A stretch of DNA of 64,000 nt from Luteimonas_C sp035250245 (lineage in GTDB: Bacteria; Pseudomonadota; Gammaproteobacteria; Xanthomonadales; Xanthomonadaceae), in NCBI GenBank assembly GCA_035250245.1, contig DATFFH010000077.1, forward strand, positions 62,001 through 126,000, given 5' to 3'. The notes below the pieces were generated by a model. It was not told the origin of the DNA. It made no database searches and saw nothing but the letters and a program-made list of their open reading frames with translations. Each line of letters starts with the position of its first letter. The first letter of the stretch is position 1. The position numbers and the translations under genes are program-made. Shown piece after piece: positions 27,817 to 34,762 of this stretch.

Positions 27817-28368
27817 TCAGCGCCGGCCCGCGGGCCCCGACGATTGTGCGCGCAGCAGCGGCAAGGGATCGTAGGCGCCGTCGCGGCCGTAGATGCCGTA
27901 GTGCAGATGCGGCGGCGTGCCGCGCGCATTGCCGGTGTCGCCGACCGAGCCGAGCGCATCGCCGGCTTCGACCACGCGGCCTGCGCGCAGGCCCTCGGCC
28001 CAGTCCTGCAGATGAGCGTAATAGTGGCGCTCGTGCGCCGGCCCGATCACCCACACTTGCTTGCCGCCCAGACCGCCGTCGCGCACGGACACGACCAGCC
28101 CGCGGGTCGTGCTGCGCACGGGCGTGCCGCGCGGGGCGAAGATGTCGATGCCCGCATGGGTGCGGTCGCGTCCGCGCGGCGCGCCGAACGTGTCGGCGAT
28201 GCGGCGCGCCGCGACGCCTTCGACCGGAGAAGGCAGCGCGATGGGCGCGGGCGACCGCGACAGTTCCCACCACGTGCGCGGCCAGATCATGAAAGGCTGT
28301 CGCCAGGCCCAAATGGCGGCGATCGCCAGCAGAGCCAACGCTGCGGCGGTTTTCAGCAGCGTTCGCAT
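27817..28368 (-). CDS. M23 (LytM-type) peptidase
   Basis: This is a 183-residue protein anchored by one N-terminal helix (about 5-22) with the domain in the periplasm. The zinc ligands are H71 and D75 in THAGIDIF and H156 in HLHYGIY (catalytic H154), with H119 in YYAHLQDW. All are present, so it should be an active endopeptidase on peptidoglycan cross-links, unlike degenerate EnvC-type activators. The stop is 66 bases upstream of the next minus-strand gene. Confidence 0.88.
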   Translation of the reverse strand: MRTLLKTAAALALLAIAAIWAWRQPFMIWPRTWWELSRSPAPIALPSPVEGVAARRIADTFGAPRGRDRTHAGIDIFAPRGTPVRSTTRGLVVSVRDGGLGGKQVWVIGPAHERHYYAHLQDWAEGLRAGRVVEAGDALGSVGDTGNARGTPPHLHYGIYGRDGAYDPLPLLRAQSSGPAGRR

Positions 28369-28377
28369 GCTGCGGGC

Positions 28378-29064
28378 TCAGCCCGCAGCGTCGCGGACTT
28401 GCGCTTCCAGTTTCGCCTTGAGCGCGTCGTCGAGTTTCAGCTGGCGTGCGAGCTCGTCCAGATAAGCCCGCTCCATGAAGCTCTGTTCGTCGGCAGCCAG
28501 TACGCTGGCCAAGTACATCTCGGAAGCCATCTCGGGCGTGGTGGCGGCACGCGCGACTTCGGCCGGATCCAGCGGACGCTCCAGCTCGGCGCTCAACCAG
28601 CCGCGCAGCTCCGCGTCGTCGTCGATGCGGCTGAATTCGCCTTCGATGACCGATTTCTCCCGAGCATCGATGTGCCCGTCGGACTTGGCCGCGGCCACCA
28701 GCGCCTTCAGGATCGCCCGGCTATGCAATTCGGCTTCCGCAGGCGGCAAGCGATCGATCGTGCGCGGCTCGACCGCCTGGCCTTGCTGCTGCTTGTGTTC
28801 GGTGTACGCCTTGTAGGCCATCACGCCCAGCGCGGCCAAGCCGCCGTAAGTGGCGAGTTTGCGCGTCGTGCGATTGCGCCCCAGCAGCAAGCCCAGCGCG
28901 CCGCCGGCTAGCGCGCCCTTGCCGAAATCGGCATTGAGCAGGCCGCCGGCGCCCTGCTGCGGCGATGGCCCTTTCTGACCGCCGAGCAGGCCGTCCACTC
29001 CGCCCGACCCTAGGCCTTGTTGCGCAGTCTTCAGCAAACGGTCCAGGAAACCTTGGGCGCTCAT
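28378..29064 (-). CDS. DUF533/YebE-like protein with TerB-like domain
   Basis: This is a 228-residue protein. A glycine-rich N-terminal segment (about 1-50) precedes a membrane-inserting glycine stretch (about 50-82, GALAGGALGLLLGR...GGLAALGVMAYKAY). A helical TerB-like domain (about 105-228, ILKALVAAAKSDGHIDAREKSVIEGEF) has the acidic DGHID metal-site motif. YebE/DUF533 proteins belong to envelope-stress regulons; the activity is not known. ATG 29064 is chosen over a longer frame with no ribosome site. Confidence 0.82.
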   Translation of the reverse strand: MSAQGFLDRLLKTAQQGLGSGGVDGLLGGQKGPSPQQGAGGLLNADFGKGALAGGALGLLLGRNRTTRKLATYGGLAALGVMAYKAYTEHKQQQGQAVEPRTIDRLPPAEAELHSRAILKALVAAAKSDGHIDAREKSVIEGEFSRIDDDAELRGWLSAELERPLDPAEVARAATTPEMASEMYLASVLAADEQSFMERAYLDELARQLKLDDALKAKLEAQVRDAAG

Positions 29065-29141
29065 CGGGGATGCTCCATCGCGAATGGGTGTTCCTATCCT
29101 AATGAGGGCATGCGGCCCGGCTTCAAGCCGGCCGCAATCCG

Positions 29142-29774
29142 TCAATGGCGCTGCTGCAGCGCCAAGCGCAAGCCCAGACCGACGAATACGCCGCCGATCA
29201 AGCGCTGCCGCCAGCGCGCGACACGCGGGCTGGCGTTCAAGCGCCGGCCGAAACGGCCGATGGCGAAGGCGAGCAGGGAACTGTGGGCGAAGCCGATCAT
29301 CGACAGCAGGATTCCCAGCACGAGGAACTGCAGCCACACCCAGCCGCGTTCCGGGCGCACGAACTGCGGCAGGAAGGCCAGGAAGAACACGGCCACTTTA
29401 GGATTCAGCACGCCGGTCATCACCGAGCGTCGATAGACGCGCGCCGCGGGCACCGGCGCGGAGGTCTTCTGCTCCGCTTCCGCCTTCTCGCGCCAGGCCT
29501 TGATGCCGAGCCAAATCAGATACGCAGCGCCGGCCCATTTCAACGCATCGAAGGCGAGCGCCGAAGCGGCCAGCAGCGCCGACAAGCCCAATCCGGCCGC
29601 GAGCGCATGGATCAGCGTCGCGGTTTCCAAGCCCAAGCCGGCCTGCAGGCCGCGGCGCGTGCCGCCGGCGGCGGTCTGCGCGACGATCCAGGCCGTTCCC
29701 GGGCCGGGGATGAGCACCAGCACTACAGCGGCGGCGAGATAGGCGAGGAGAGTGGGAGCGTCGAACAGGGACAT
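29142..29774 (-). CDS. LysE family amino-acid exporter
   Basis: This is a 210-residue inner-membrane protein of the LysE/RhtB superfamily with six predicted helices. Family hallmarks are PGPGTAWIVAQTAAGGTRRGLQAGLGLETATLIHALAAGLGLSALL in the first half and SVMTGVLNPKVAVFFLAFLPQFV in the second. It probably exports an amino acid or derivative; the substrate cannot be read. It is a single gene in its own 77-base-spaced unit. Confidence 0.9.
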   Translation of the reverse strand: MSLFDAPTLLAYLAAAVVLVLIPGPGTAWIVAQTAAGGTRRGLQAGLGLETATLIHALAAGLGLSALLAASALAFDALKWAGAAYLIWLGIKAWREKAEAEQKTSAPVPAARVYRRSVMTGVLNPKVAVFFLAFLPQFVRPERGWVWLQFLVLGILLSMIGFAHSSLLAFAIGRFGRRLNASPRVARWRQRLIGGVFVGLGLRLALQQRH

Positions 29775-29882
29775 GCGGCGATGCTCGCGGAACGGACATT
29801 CAGCCTAGCGCGATGCGCGTCGCCATGGATACATCGCAGTGTTGCATCGGGTGAGCCGCTGACGTGCGCACGACTCGCATGC

Positions 29883-29966
29883 GTAGCCCGGTGGAGCGAA
29901 GCGATACCCGGGGCTTTGCGCATGCTGAGCTGTCTCCCGGGTATCGCTACGCTCCACCCTGGCTAC
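29883..29966. repeat. REP pair, family B, overlapping the DUF2784 gene end
   Basis: Left copy GTAGCCCGGTGGAGCGAAGC has lost one G; the right copy carries a base change (GAGCGTAGCG instead of GAGCGAAGCG on the minus strand). The changed base creates the TAG that ends the DUF2784 gene. The spacer is only about 20 bases. Confidence 0.85.
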
Positions 29967-30363
29967 GGAGTGGCGGAACCCATTTCCAACTGGCAATAGC
30001 GAGCGCAGCGAAGGCCGTATAGGCGGCGACGAAAGTCCACCAAGGCGCGTCGAAGAAGATCAGCCGCGACAGCCAATGTTCGACGAAAGATCCGGCATAG
30101 GCGGCTTGCCCGGCCCGCGCGCGCAGCGCTTGTTCCCATACAGTGAGCGGACACAGCTGGCCGAGCCAGGCCTGCAGCGCGATGAACGCCAGCAGCGCCA
30201 AGTGGCTCGCGCGGAAAGTGAAGTTGCGGATCCAGCGCCAACGGCGCCATGCGCCGATCAGGATTGCGAACTGGCCGAAGACCACGAAGGCGACGATGCC
30301 CGCGTGCAATGCCAGGACGGCATCGGCGAGCAGGGCGGCGAAGGAAGGAGAGAGCGCGTCCAC
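29947..30363 (-). CDS. DUF2784 family membrane protein
   Basis: This is a 138-residue protein with about four helices (roughly 8-36, 50-68, 88-108 and 110-127). DUF2784 landmarks are LHAGIVAFVVFGQF, WRWIRNFTFRASHLALLAFIALQAWLGQLCPLTVWE and FVEHWLSRLIFFDAPWW. The function is unknown. The last six codons and the stop lie in a REP element, so the original end of the gene has been replaced. Confidence 0.85.
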   Translation of the reverse strand: MDALSPSFAALLADAVLALHAGIVAFVVFGQFAILIGAWRRWRWIRNFTFRASHLALLAFIALQAWLGQLCPLTVWEQALRARAGQAAYAGSFVEHWLSRLIFFDAPWWTFVAAYTAFAALAIASWKWVPPLRSQGGA

Positions 30364-30415
30364 GACGCGTATTCCGCGCTACGGCCAGCGCGTGCGCCAG
30401 CCGAAGCGGACCGCT

Positions 30416-30439
30416 CGGAACGGCGCGCAGGCCGTTCCG
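30416..30439 (-). terminator. Hairpin downstream of the HU-like gene
   Basis: CGGAACGG, an eight-base loop and CCGTTCCG form a perfect stem 18 bases past the HU-like stop. No clear U-tract follows, so termination strength is uncertain. Confidence 0.55.
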
Positions 30440-30457
30440 GCGGAGATTGCGATGCGA

Positions 30458-30844
30458 TCAGGCAGCAGCGTCTTTCAGCTTCTTCAGCGGACGGACCTTG
30501 ACCTTGACCGAAGCCGGCTTGGCGGCGAACCACTGCTCTTCACCGGTGAAGGGGTTCTTGCCCTTGCGCTTCGGCTTGGCGGCCACGGCCACCGAAGTCA
30601 CCTTGAACAGACCCGGCAGGGTGAAGGAGCCCGCGCCCTTCTTGCTGATCGAACCGGCGATCGCCGATTCCAGCGAGGCCAGCACGGCCTTGACGTCCTT
30701 GGCCAACACGCCGCTGGCCTCAGCGATGTGGGAAACCAGGCCGGACTTGCTCAGCGCTTCCTTGATCGGCTTAGCCGGGCCAGCCTTGGCGGCGGCCTTC
30801 TTCGGAGCGGCCTTCTTAGCGGCTTTTTTCGCACTCTTTGCCAT
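30458..30844 (-). CDS. HU-like DNA-binding protein with lysine-rich N-terminal tail
   Basis: This is a 128-residue protein. Residues 1-27 are Ala/Lys/Pro repeats (AKKAAKKAAPKKAAAKAG) like histone H1 tails. Residues about 28-128 form an HU/IHF fold with GAGSFTLPGLFKV, the DNA-contacting arm KRKGKNPFTGEEQ (91-104) and KVKVRPLKKLKD. It should bend or compact DNA. The start is set by the tail and a promoter 57 bases upstream; the longer frame to 31282 overlaps the RAYT gene. The lysine tail is a plausible substrate for the SET methyltransferase at 22971, which is an inference. Confidence 0.88.
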   Translation of the reverse strand: MAKSAKKAAKKAAPKKAAAKAGPAKPIKEALSKSGLVSHIAEASGVLAKDVKAVLASLESAIAGSISKKGAGSFTLPGLFKVTSVAVAAKPKRKGKNPFTGEEQWFAAKPASVKVKVRPLKKLKDAAA

Positions 30845-30900
30845 AGTGATCCTGTCGATACTCTTGGTTGGTTGTCTGGGCCGATCCTGTCGGCAAGCGA

Positions 30901-30929
30901 AATGTAGGGCATGCGCAGCCTCGCGCCAA
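30901..30929 (-). promoter_or_regulatory. Promoter of the HU-like gene
   Basis: On the minus strand TTGGCG (30929-30924) and TACATT (30906-30901) are separated by 17 bases. An A-rich tract (GAAAAAAAGG) just upstream may act as an UP element. This fits strong expression expected of an abundant nucleoid protein. Confidence 0.7.
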
Positions 30930-31064
30930 GCCTTTTTTTCAGGCATTTGAAAGAAATCGACGGGCGGGGATGCTGGAATGCAAGCGATCGATGCCGACTC
31001 GGCGCCCGTAGCCCGGGTGGAGCGAAGCGATACCCGGGAGCTTTTTTCCTCGCAGAAACAACGC

Positions 31065-31589
31065 TTACTCGCTTTTCTTGCCACACGACTCGAAACCGCC
31101 GGCCCAATCTTTCGGCAGGATTCCGTCTCTGCAGAAACGATGGAACGAGGAGTGCGGCCAGTCTGCGACGCGGTCGACCAGGCCGTGTTTCGCCGGGTTG
31201 AAGTGGATGTAGTCGATGTGCCGCGACAAATCGGTCTCGTCGCGGATCGCATGTTCCCAGAAGCGTGGCTGCCAGACGGCACGTTCGTTGCGGCGCCGGC
31301 GGCGGTAGCGGATGCCGGCCGCGGAGAGAGCGGCGGTGAATTGGGTTTTAATCAGTCTCCAGCGCATCGAATAGGCGGTATCGCCTTCGGACAACGTCCA
31401 CAAACAGTGCAAATGCTCCGGGAGGATGACGATGGCATCCGTTCGGAACGGGTGACGCTTCTGCACGGACCCATAAGCGAATCGAAGGCTTTCGATGTGC
31501 TCGGTCAGGAGCCGTTGCGAGCGGTCGTGCAAGGTCAGGGTGAAGAAGTACGTGCCGCCTGGGTGGCGCTGTCGGCGATAAAGGACCAT
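31065..31589 (-). CDS. REP-associated tyrosine transposase (RAYT, TnpA_REP)
   Basis: This is a 174-residue Y1-type HUH endonuclease of the IS200/IS605-related RAYT family. The metal-binding HUH is H59-L-H61 in LPEHLHCLW and the nucleophile is probably Y127 in HIDYIHFNPAKHG, a strongly conserved RAYT block. WQPRFWEHAIRD lies between. A run RYRRRRRN (95-101) is basic and may contact DNA. All catalytic residues are present and the frame is intact, so the protein may be active. RAYTs are domesticated and move REPs rather than themselves. Confidence 0.92.
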   Translation of the reverse strand: MVLYRRQRHPGGTYFFTLTLHDRSQRLLTEHIESLRFAYGSVQKRHPFRTDAIVILPEHLHCLWTLSEGDTAYSMRWRLIKTQFTAALSAAGIRYRRRRRNERAVWQPRFWEHAIRDETDLSRHIDYIHFNPAKHGLVDRVADWPHSSFHRFCRDGILPKDWAGGFESCGKKSE

Positions 31590-31651
31590 GCCCCAATTTG
31601 TCGATAGGCATGAGCCACTGGAATCGGGATATGACCTATCGCCATGTCAGA

Positions 31652-31741
31652 GCAGCCCGGGTGGAGCGAAGCGATACCCGGGGCTTTTTTCGACACTCAT
31701 GGATGGCGTCCCCGGGTATCGCTTCGCTCCACCCGGGCTAC
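31652..31741. repeat. REP pair, family B, upstream of RAYT
   Basis: Inverted copies of GCAGCCCGGGTGGAGCGAAG and its complement (ending GGGCTAC) are separated by about 30 bases containing a T-run. The right end lies one base from the stop codon of the EF-G-like gene, so it also serves as that gene's 3' boundary. Confidence 0.88.
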
Positions 31742-31742
31742 G

Positions 31743-33806
31743 TCAATCCTCTTCATGTTTGGGCTTATAGGCTTCGACGAGTTTTTGTTGCACCGCGGAA
31801 GGCACCGGCTCGTAATGGCTGAAATCCAGCGAATAGCGCCCGCGGCCGGCGGTGACCGATTTCAGTTCGGCCGCATAGCCTTCCAACTCCGATAGCGGCA
31901 CCTGCGCCTTGACCACGATCTCGCCGCCGCGCGCCGAGTCGGTGCCGTTGATCCGCGCGCGCTTGCTGGCCAGGCCGCCGCTGATGTCGCCCATGTGTTG
32001 CTCCGGCGCGTTGACGTCCAGGTCGACGATCGGTTCCAGCACCTGCGGCCTGGCCTTGCCGATCGCGTCCAGGAACGCTTTCTTGCCCGCGGCGACGAAG
32101 GCCACTTCCTTGCTGTCGACCGGATGATGCTTGCCGTCGTAAACGATCACGCGCACGTCCTGCATCGGATAGCCGGCGATGGCGCCGCCCGATAACACCT
32201 GGCGCACGCCTTTTTCCACCGCCGGCAGGAACTGGCCGGGGATCGTGCCGCCTTTCACCTCGTCCACGAACTCGAAGCCGCCGCCGCGCGGCAGCGGTTC
32301 GATGCGCAAGAACACTTCGCCGAACTGGCCGGCGCCGCCGGTCTGCTTCTTGTGGCGATGATGGCCTTCGGCCTTGGCGCTGACGGTTTCGCGATAGGCG
32401 ATGCGCGGCGGACGGGTTGTCACGTCGACGCCGTACTTGTCCTTCAAACGCTGCAGATTGACCCGCAGATGCAGATCGGACAGGCCGCGGATCACGGTCT
32501 CGTTGGTTTCGGCCTCGTGCTCGACGTGGAAGCAGGGATCTTCCTCGGCCAGCTTGTGCAGCGCGGTGGCCAGCTTCTGCTCCTGGCCCTTGCTGGCGGC
32601 GTTGATCGCCAGGCCGAACATCGGCTTGGGGAACGACAGCGGCGCCAGATGGATCTGGTCCTCGTCGTGGCTGTCGTGCAGCACCGCGTCGAAATGCAGA
32701 TCGTCGACTTTGGCCACCGCGGCGATGTCGCCGGGCACCGCCTGCGCGATTTCGGTGTGGTCCTTGCCCTTGAGCTTGAACAGGTGCGCGACCTTGAACG
32801 GCTTCTTGCCGTCGTCGACGAACAGTTGGGTGTCTTTCTTCACCGTGCCCTGATAGACACGGAATACGCCGAGCTTGCCGACGAAAGGATCGTTGACGAT
32901 GCGGAACACATCGGCGATGACGTGCGCCTTGGGGTCGGGTTTCGCCTCGATCGCTTGCGCTTCGTCTCCCGCGCCTTTCCGGAACGGGGGCGCATTGGCC
33001 TCGCCCGGATGCGGAAACAGCTTCTCGGCGACATCCAGCAATTCCTTGATGCCGGCGCCGCTGCGCGCGGACACGAAACAGACGGGCACCAGATGTCCTT
33101 CGCGCAGACATTGCTCGAAGGCGTCGTGCAGTTCCTGGCCGCTCAGTCCGGATTCGCCCAAATCGAGATAGTGGTCCATCACCGTCTCGTTGATCTCGAC
33201 CACCTGGTCGATGATCTTCTGGTGCCAGTCGGCGACCGGGCCCAGATCGCTGTCGCCGGAGGATTGGCCGAAGCAATCGACCACTTTCTTGCCGCCGTCC
33301 GCCGGCAGGTTCAGCGGCAATACTTCCTGGCCGAACGTGTCGCGCAGGTCGTCGAGCAGGCGGGCGATGTTGGCGCCTTCGTGGTCGATCTTGTTGACCA
33401 CGATCGCCCGGCACAGGTTGCGCGCCTTGGCATGCTCCATCATCCGGCGCGTGCCGTAGCCGATGCCGGCGTCGGCGTCGACCACGATCGCGACGGTCTC
33501 CACCGCCGCCAGCGCCGAAAGCGTGGGGCCGCGGAAATCGGGGTAGCCGGGCGTGTCGATCAGATTGACGTGTACGAGCTGTTGACCTGCGGCAGCGTGG
33601 TCGATACTGGCGATGGCGGCGTCGATGGAATGGCCGCGTTCTTTTTCCAGCGGATCGAAATCGGAGACCGTGGTGCCGCGTTCGATCGTGCCTGCCGTCT
33701 GGACGGTGCCGCCGGCATGCAGCAGGGCTTCGAAAAGCGTTGTTTTGCCGGCGCCAGGGTGGCCCGCGAGAGCCACGTTGCGGATTTGCTCTGTGCTGTA
33801 GGACAT
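31743..33806 (-). CDS. Elongation factor G-like GTPase
   Basis: This is a 687-residue translational GTPase paralogue. G1 is GHPGAGKTT (15-23) where EF-G proper has AHIDAGKTT, G3 is DTPGYPD and G4 is NKID. Domain II, domain IV (GGTIPGQFLPAVEKGVRQV) and the EF-G C-terminal domain (LEPIVDLDVNAPEQHMGDISGGLASKRARI) are all present. It belongs to the EF-G-like subgroup found beside the true fusA in many bacteria; its role is uncertain. It stands outside any str operon. ATG 33806 has GGGAGAGA before it; the longer frame is unsupported. Confidence 0.85.
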   Translation of the reverse strand: MSYSTEQIRNVALAGHPGAGKTTLFEALLHAGGTVQTAGTIERGTTVSDFDPLEKERGHSIDAAIASIDHAAAGQQLVHVNLIDTPGYPDFRGPTLSALAAVETVAIVVDADAGIGYGTRRMMEHAKARNLCRAIVVNKIDHEGANIARLLDDLRDTFGQEVLPLNLPADGGKKVVDCFGQSSGDSDLGPVADWHQKIIDQVVEINETVMDHYLDLGESGLSGQELHDAFEQCLREGHLVPVCFVSARSGAGIKELLDVAEKLFPHPGEANAPPFRKGAGDEAQAIEAKPDPKAHVIADVFRIVNDPFVGKLGVFRVYQGTVKKDTQLFVDDGKKPFKVAHLFKLKGKDHTEIAQAVPGDIAAVAKVDDLHFDAVLHDSHDEDQIHLAPLSFPKPMFGLAINAASKGQEQKLATALHKLAEEDPCFHVEHEAETNETVIRGLSDLHLRVNLQRLKDKYGVDVTTRPPRIAYRETVSAKAEGHHRHKKQTGGAGQFGEVFLRIEPLPRGGGFEFVDEVKGGTIPGQFLPAVEKGVRQVLSGGAIAGYPMQDVRVIVYDGKHHPVDSKEVAFVAAGKKAFLDAIGKARPQVLEPIVDLDVNAPEQHMGDISGGLASKRARINGTDSARGGEIVVKAQVPLSELEGYAAELKSVTAGRGRYSLDFSHYEPVPSAVQQKLVEAYKPKHEED

Positions 33807-34108
33807 GAGTCCGTCTCTCCCTTGGCTTTTGGGAAAGTCCGGCCATGGATGGCCGGGCTTCTGCGGAGGGATCCGCATAAGACGTCATGGTCGGCGGTGC
33901 GGAAGTCTGCCCCTTGGTCGCGTTTGCCTGGCAGGCAGGCGACCGCGCGTCGGTCATGGCGGACCGATACCTTAGCGCGGCCTCGCCGTCATGCCCAGAG
34001 CTCCTGCCGCTGCGCCGCAACATAGCAACGCTTCAATAACATGCCGCCGATTAGTCTGGCGGGCGACTACGGCATCCACCTCTTCATCCCCCTCTTATGG
34101 AGAACGAC
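33807..34108. other. Intergenic region between the EF-G-like and OsmC genes
   Basis: These 302 bases hold no convincing gene. On the EF-G-like side there are two perfect small dyads: CCGGCCA-TGGA-TGGCCGG (33839-33856) and GCGGA-GGGA-TCCGC (33862-33875), so the mRNA leader is probably structured. The half near OsmC has no clear repeat. Divergent promoters must lie here, but I could not place them with confidence. Confidence 0.6.
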
Positions 34109-34540
34109 ATGGGCATCTCGCGCCACGCCACCGCGCACTGGGAAGGCGACCTTAAAACCGGCCAAGGCCAGCTGAGCACCCCGCAAAGCGGCCTGATGGA
34201 CAACACCCGCTACGGCTTCAACAGCCGCTTCGGCGACGTCAAAGGCACCAACCCGGAAGAACTGATCGCCGCCGCGCACGCCGGCTGCTTCACCATGGCC
34301 CTGTCGGCCAAGCTGACCGAGGCCGGGCACCCGCCGGAAGCGCTGGACACGCGCGCCGAAGTGGACCTGTCGATGGAAGGCGGGCCGACCATCAGCGCGA
34401 TCCGCTTGAAGACGAAAGCGAAGATTCCCGGGATCGACGCCGCCAAGTTCCGCGCCGTGGCCGACGATGCCAAGCAGAACTGCCCGGTATCGAAGGCGTT
34501 GAGCGCGGTGCCGATCACGCTGGAAGCGGAATTGGTTTGA
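34109..34540 (+). CDS. OsmC family hydroperoxide reductase
   Basis: This is a 143-residue protein of the OsmC subgroup. The redox cysteines are C60 (AAHAGCFTMALS) and C125 (KQNCPVSKAL), with the N-terminal ATAHWEGDLKTGQGQL strand typical of OsmC proper. It reduces organic hydroperoxides using thiols. ATG 34109 has a GGAG site nine bases before it; the upstream ATG at 34097 overlaps that site and is less likely. Confidence 0.92.
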   Translation: MGISRHATAHWEGDLKTGQGQLSTPQSGLMDNTRYGFNSRFGDVKGTNPEELIAAAHAGCFTMALSAKLTEAGHPPEALDTRAEVDLSMEGGPTISAIRLKTKAKIPGIDAAKFRAVADDAKQNCPVSKALSAVPITLEAELV

Positions 34541-34581
34541 CGTCACGGCAGCGGCGAGCTGCCGGGGTGCCGAGAAGATTT

Positions 34582-34746
34582 CCTTCTCCCGCCGGGAGAA
34601 GGTGGCGCGCAGCGCCGGATGAGGGTACGGCGAAGCGAGATGGCAGGAAGACCAGGGGAAATCGTCGGCTGACGATTTCTACCGCAAGTTAGGTTCTTAT
34701 CGCTTTGCCGAACCCTCGCCCCAGCCCCTCTCCCGGCGGGAGAGGG
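34582..34746. repeat. Palindromic repeat, family E
   Basis: CCTTCTCCCGCCGGGAGAAG at the left and CCCTCTCCCGGCGGGAGAGG at the right are hairpins bounding about 120 bases with imperfectly inverted text (GAGGGTACGGCG... against ...TTTGCCGAACCCTC). An inner dyad GAAATCGTC-GGCTGACGATTTC is also present. It separates the convergent OsmC and receptor genes. Confidence 0.78.
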
Positions 34747-34762
34747 CTTAAAGCGGCGTCGT

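Larger units (their letters stand above)
31008..31741. mobile_element. REPtron: RAYT gene with flanking family B REPs
   Basis: A single REP (GTAGCCCGGGTGGAGCGAAG...CCCGGG, 31008-31038) lies just past the 3' end of the transposase gene. An inverted REP pair (31652-31741) lies 62 bases before its start, with the left head mutated to GCAG. RAYTs are normally flanked by the REPs that they mobilise, so this is the likely source of family B in the window. No target duplication was discerned. Confidence 0.82.
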
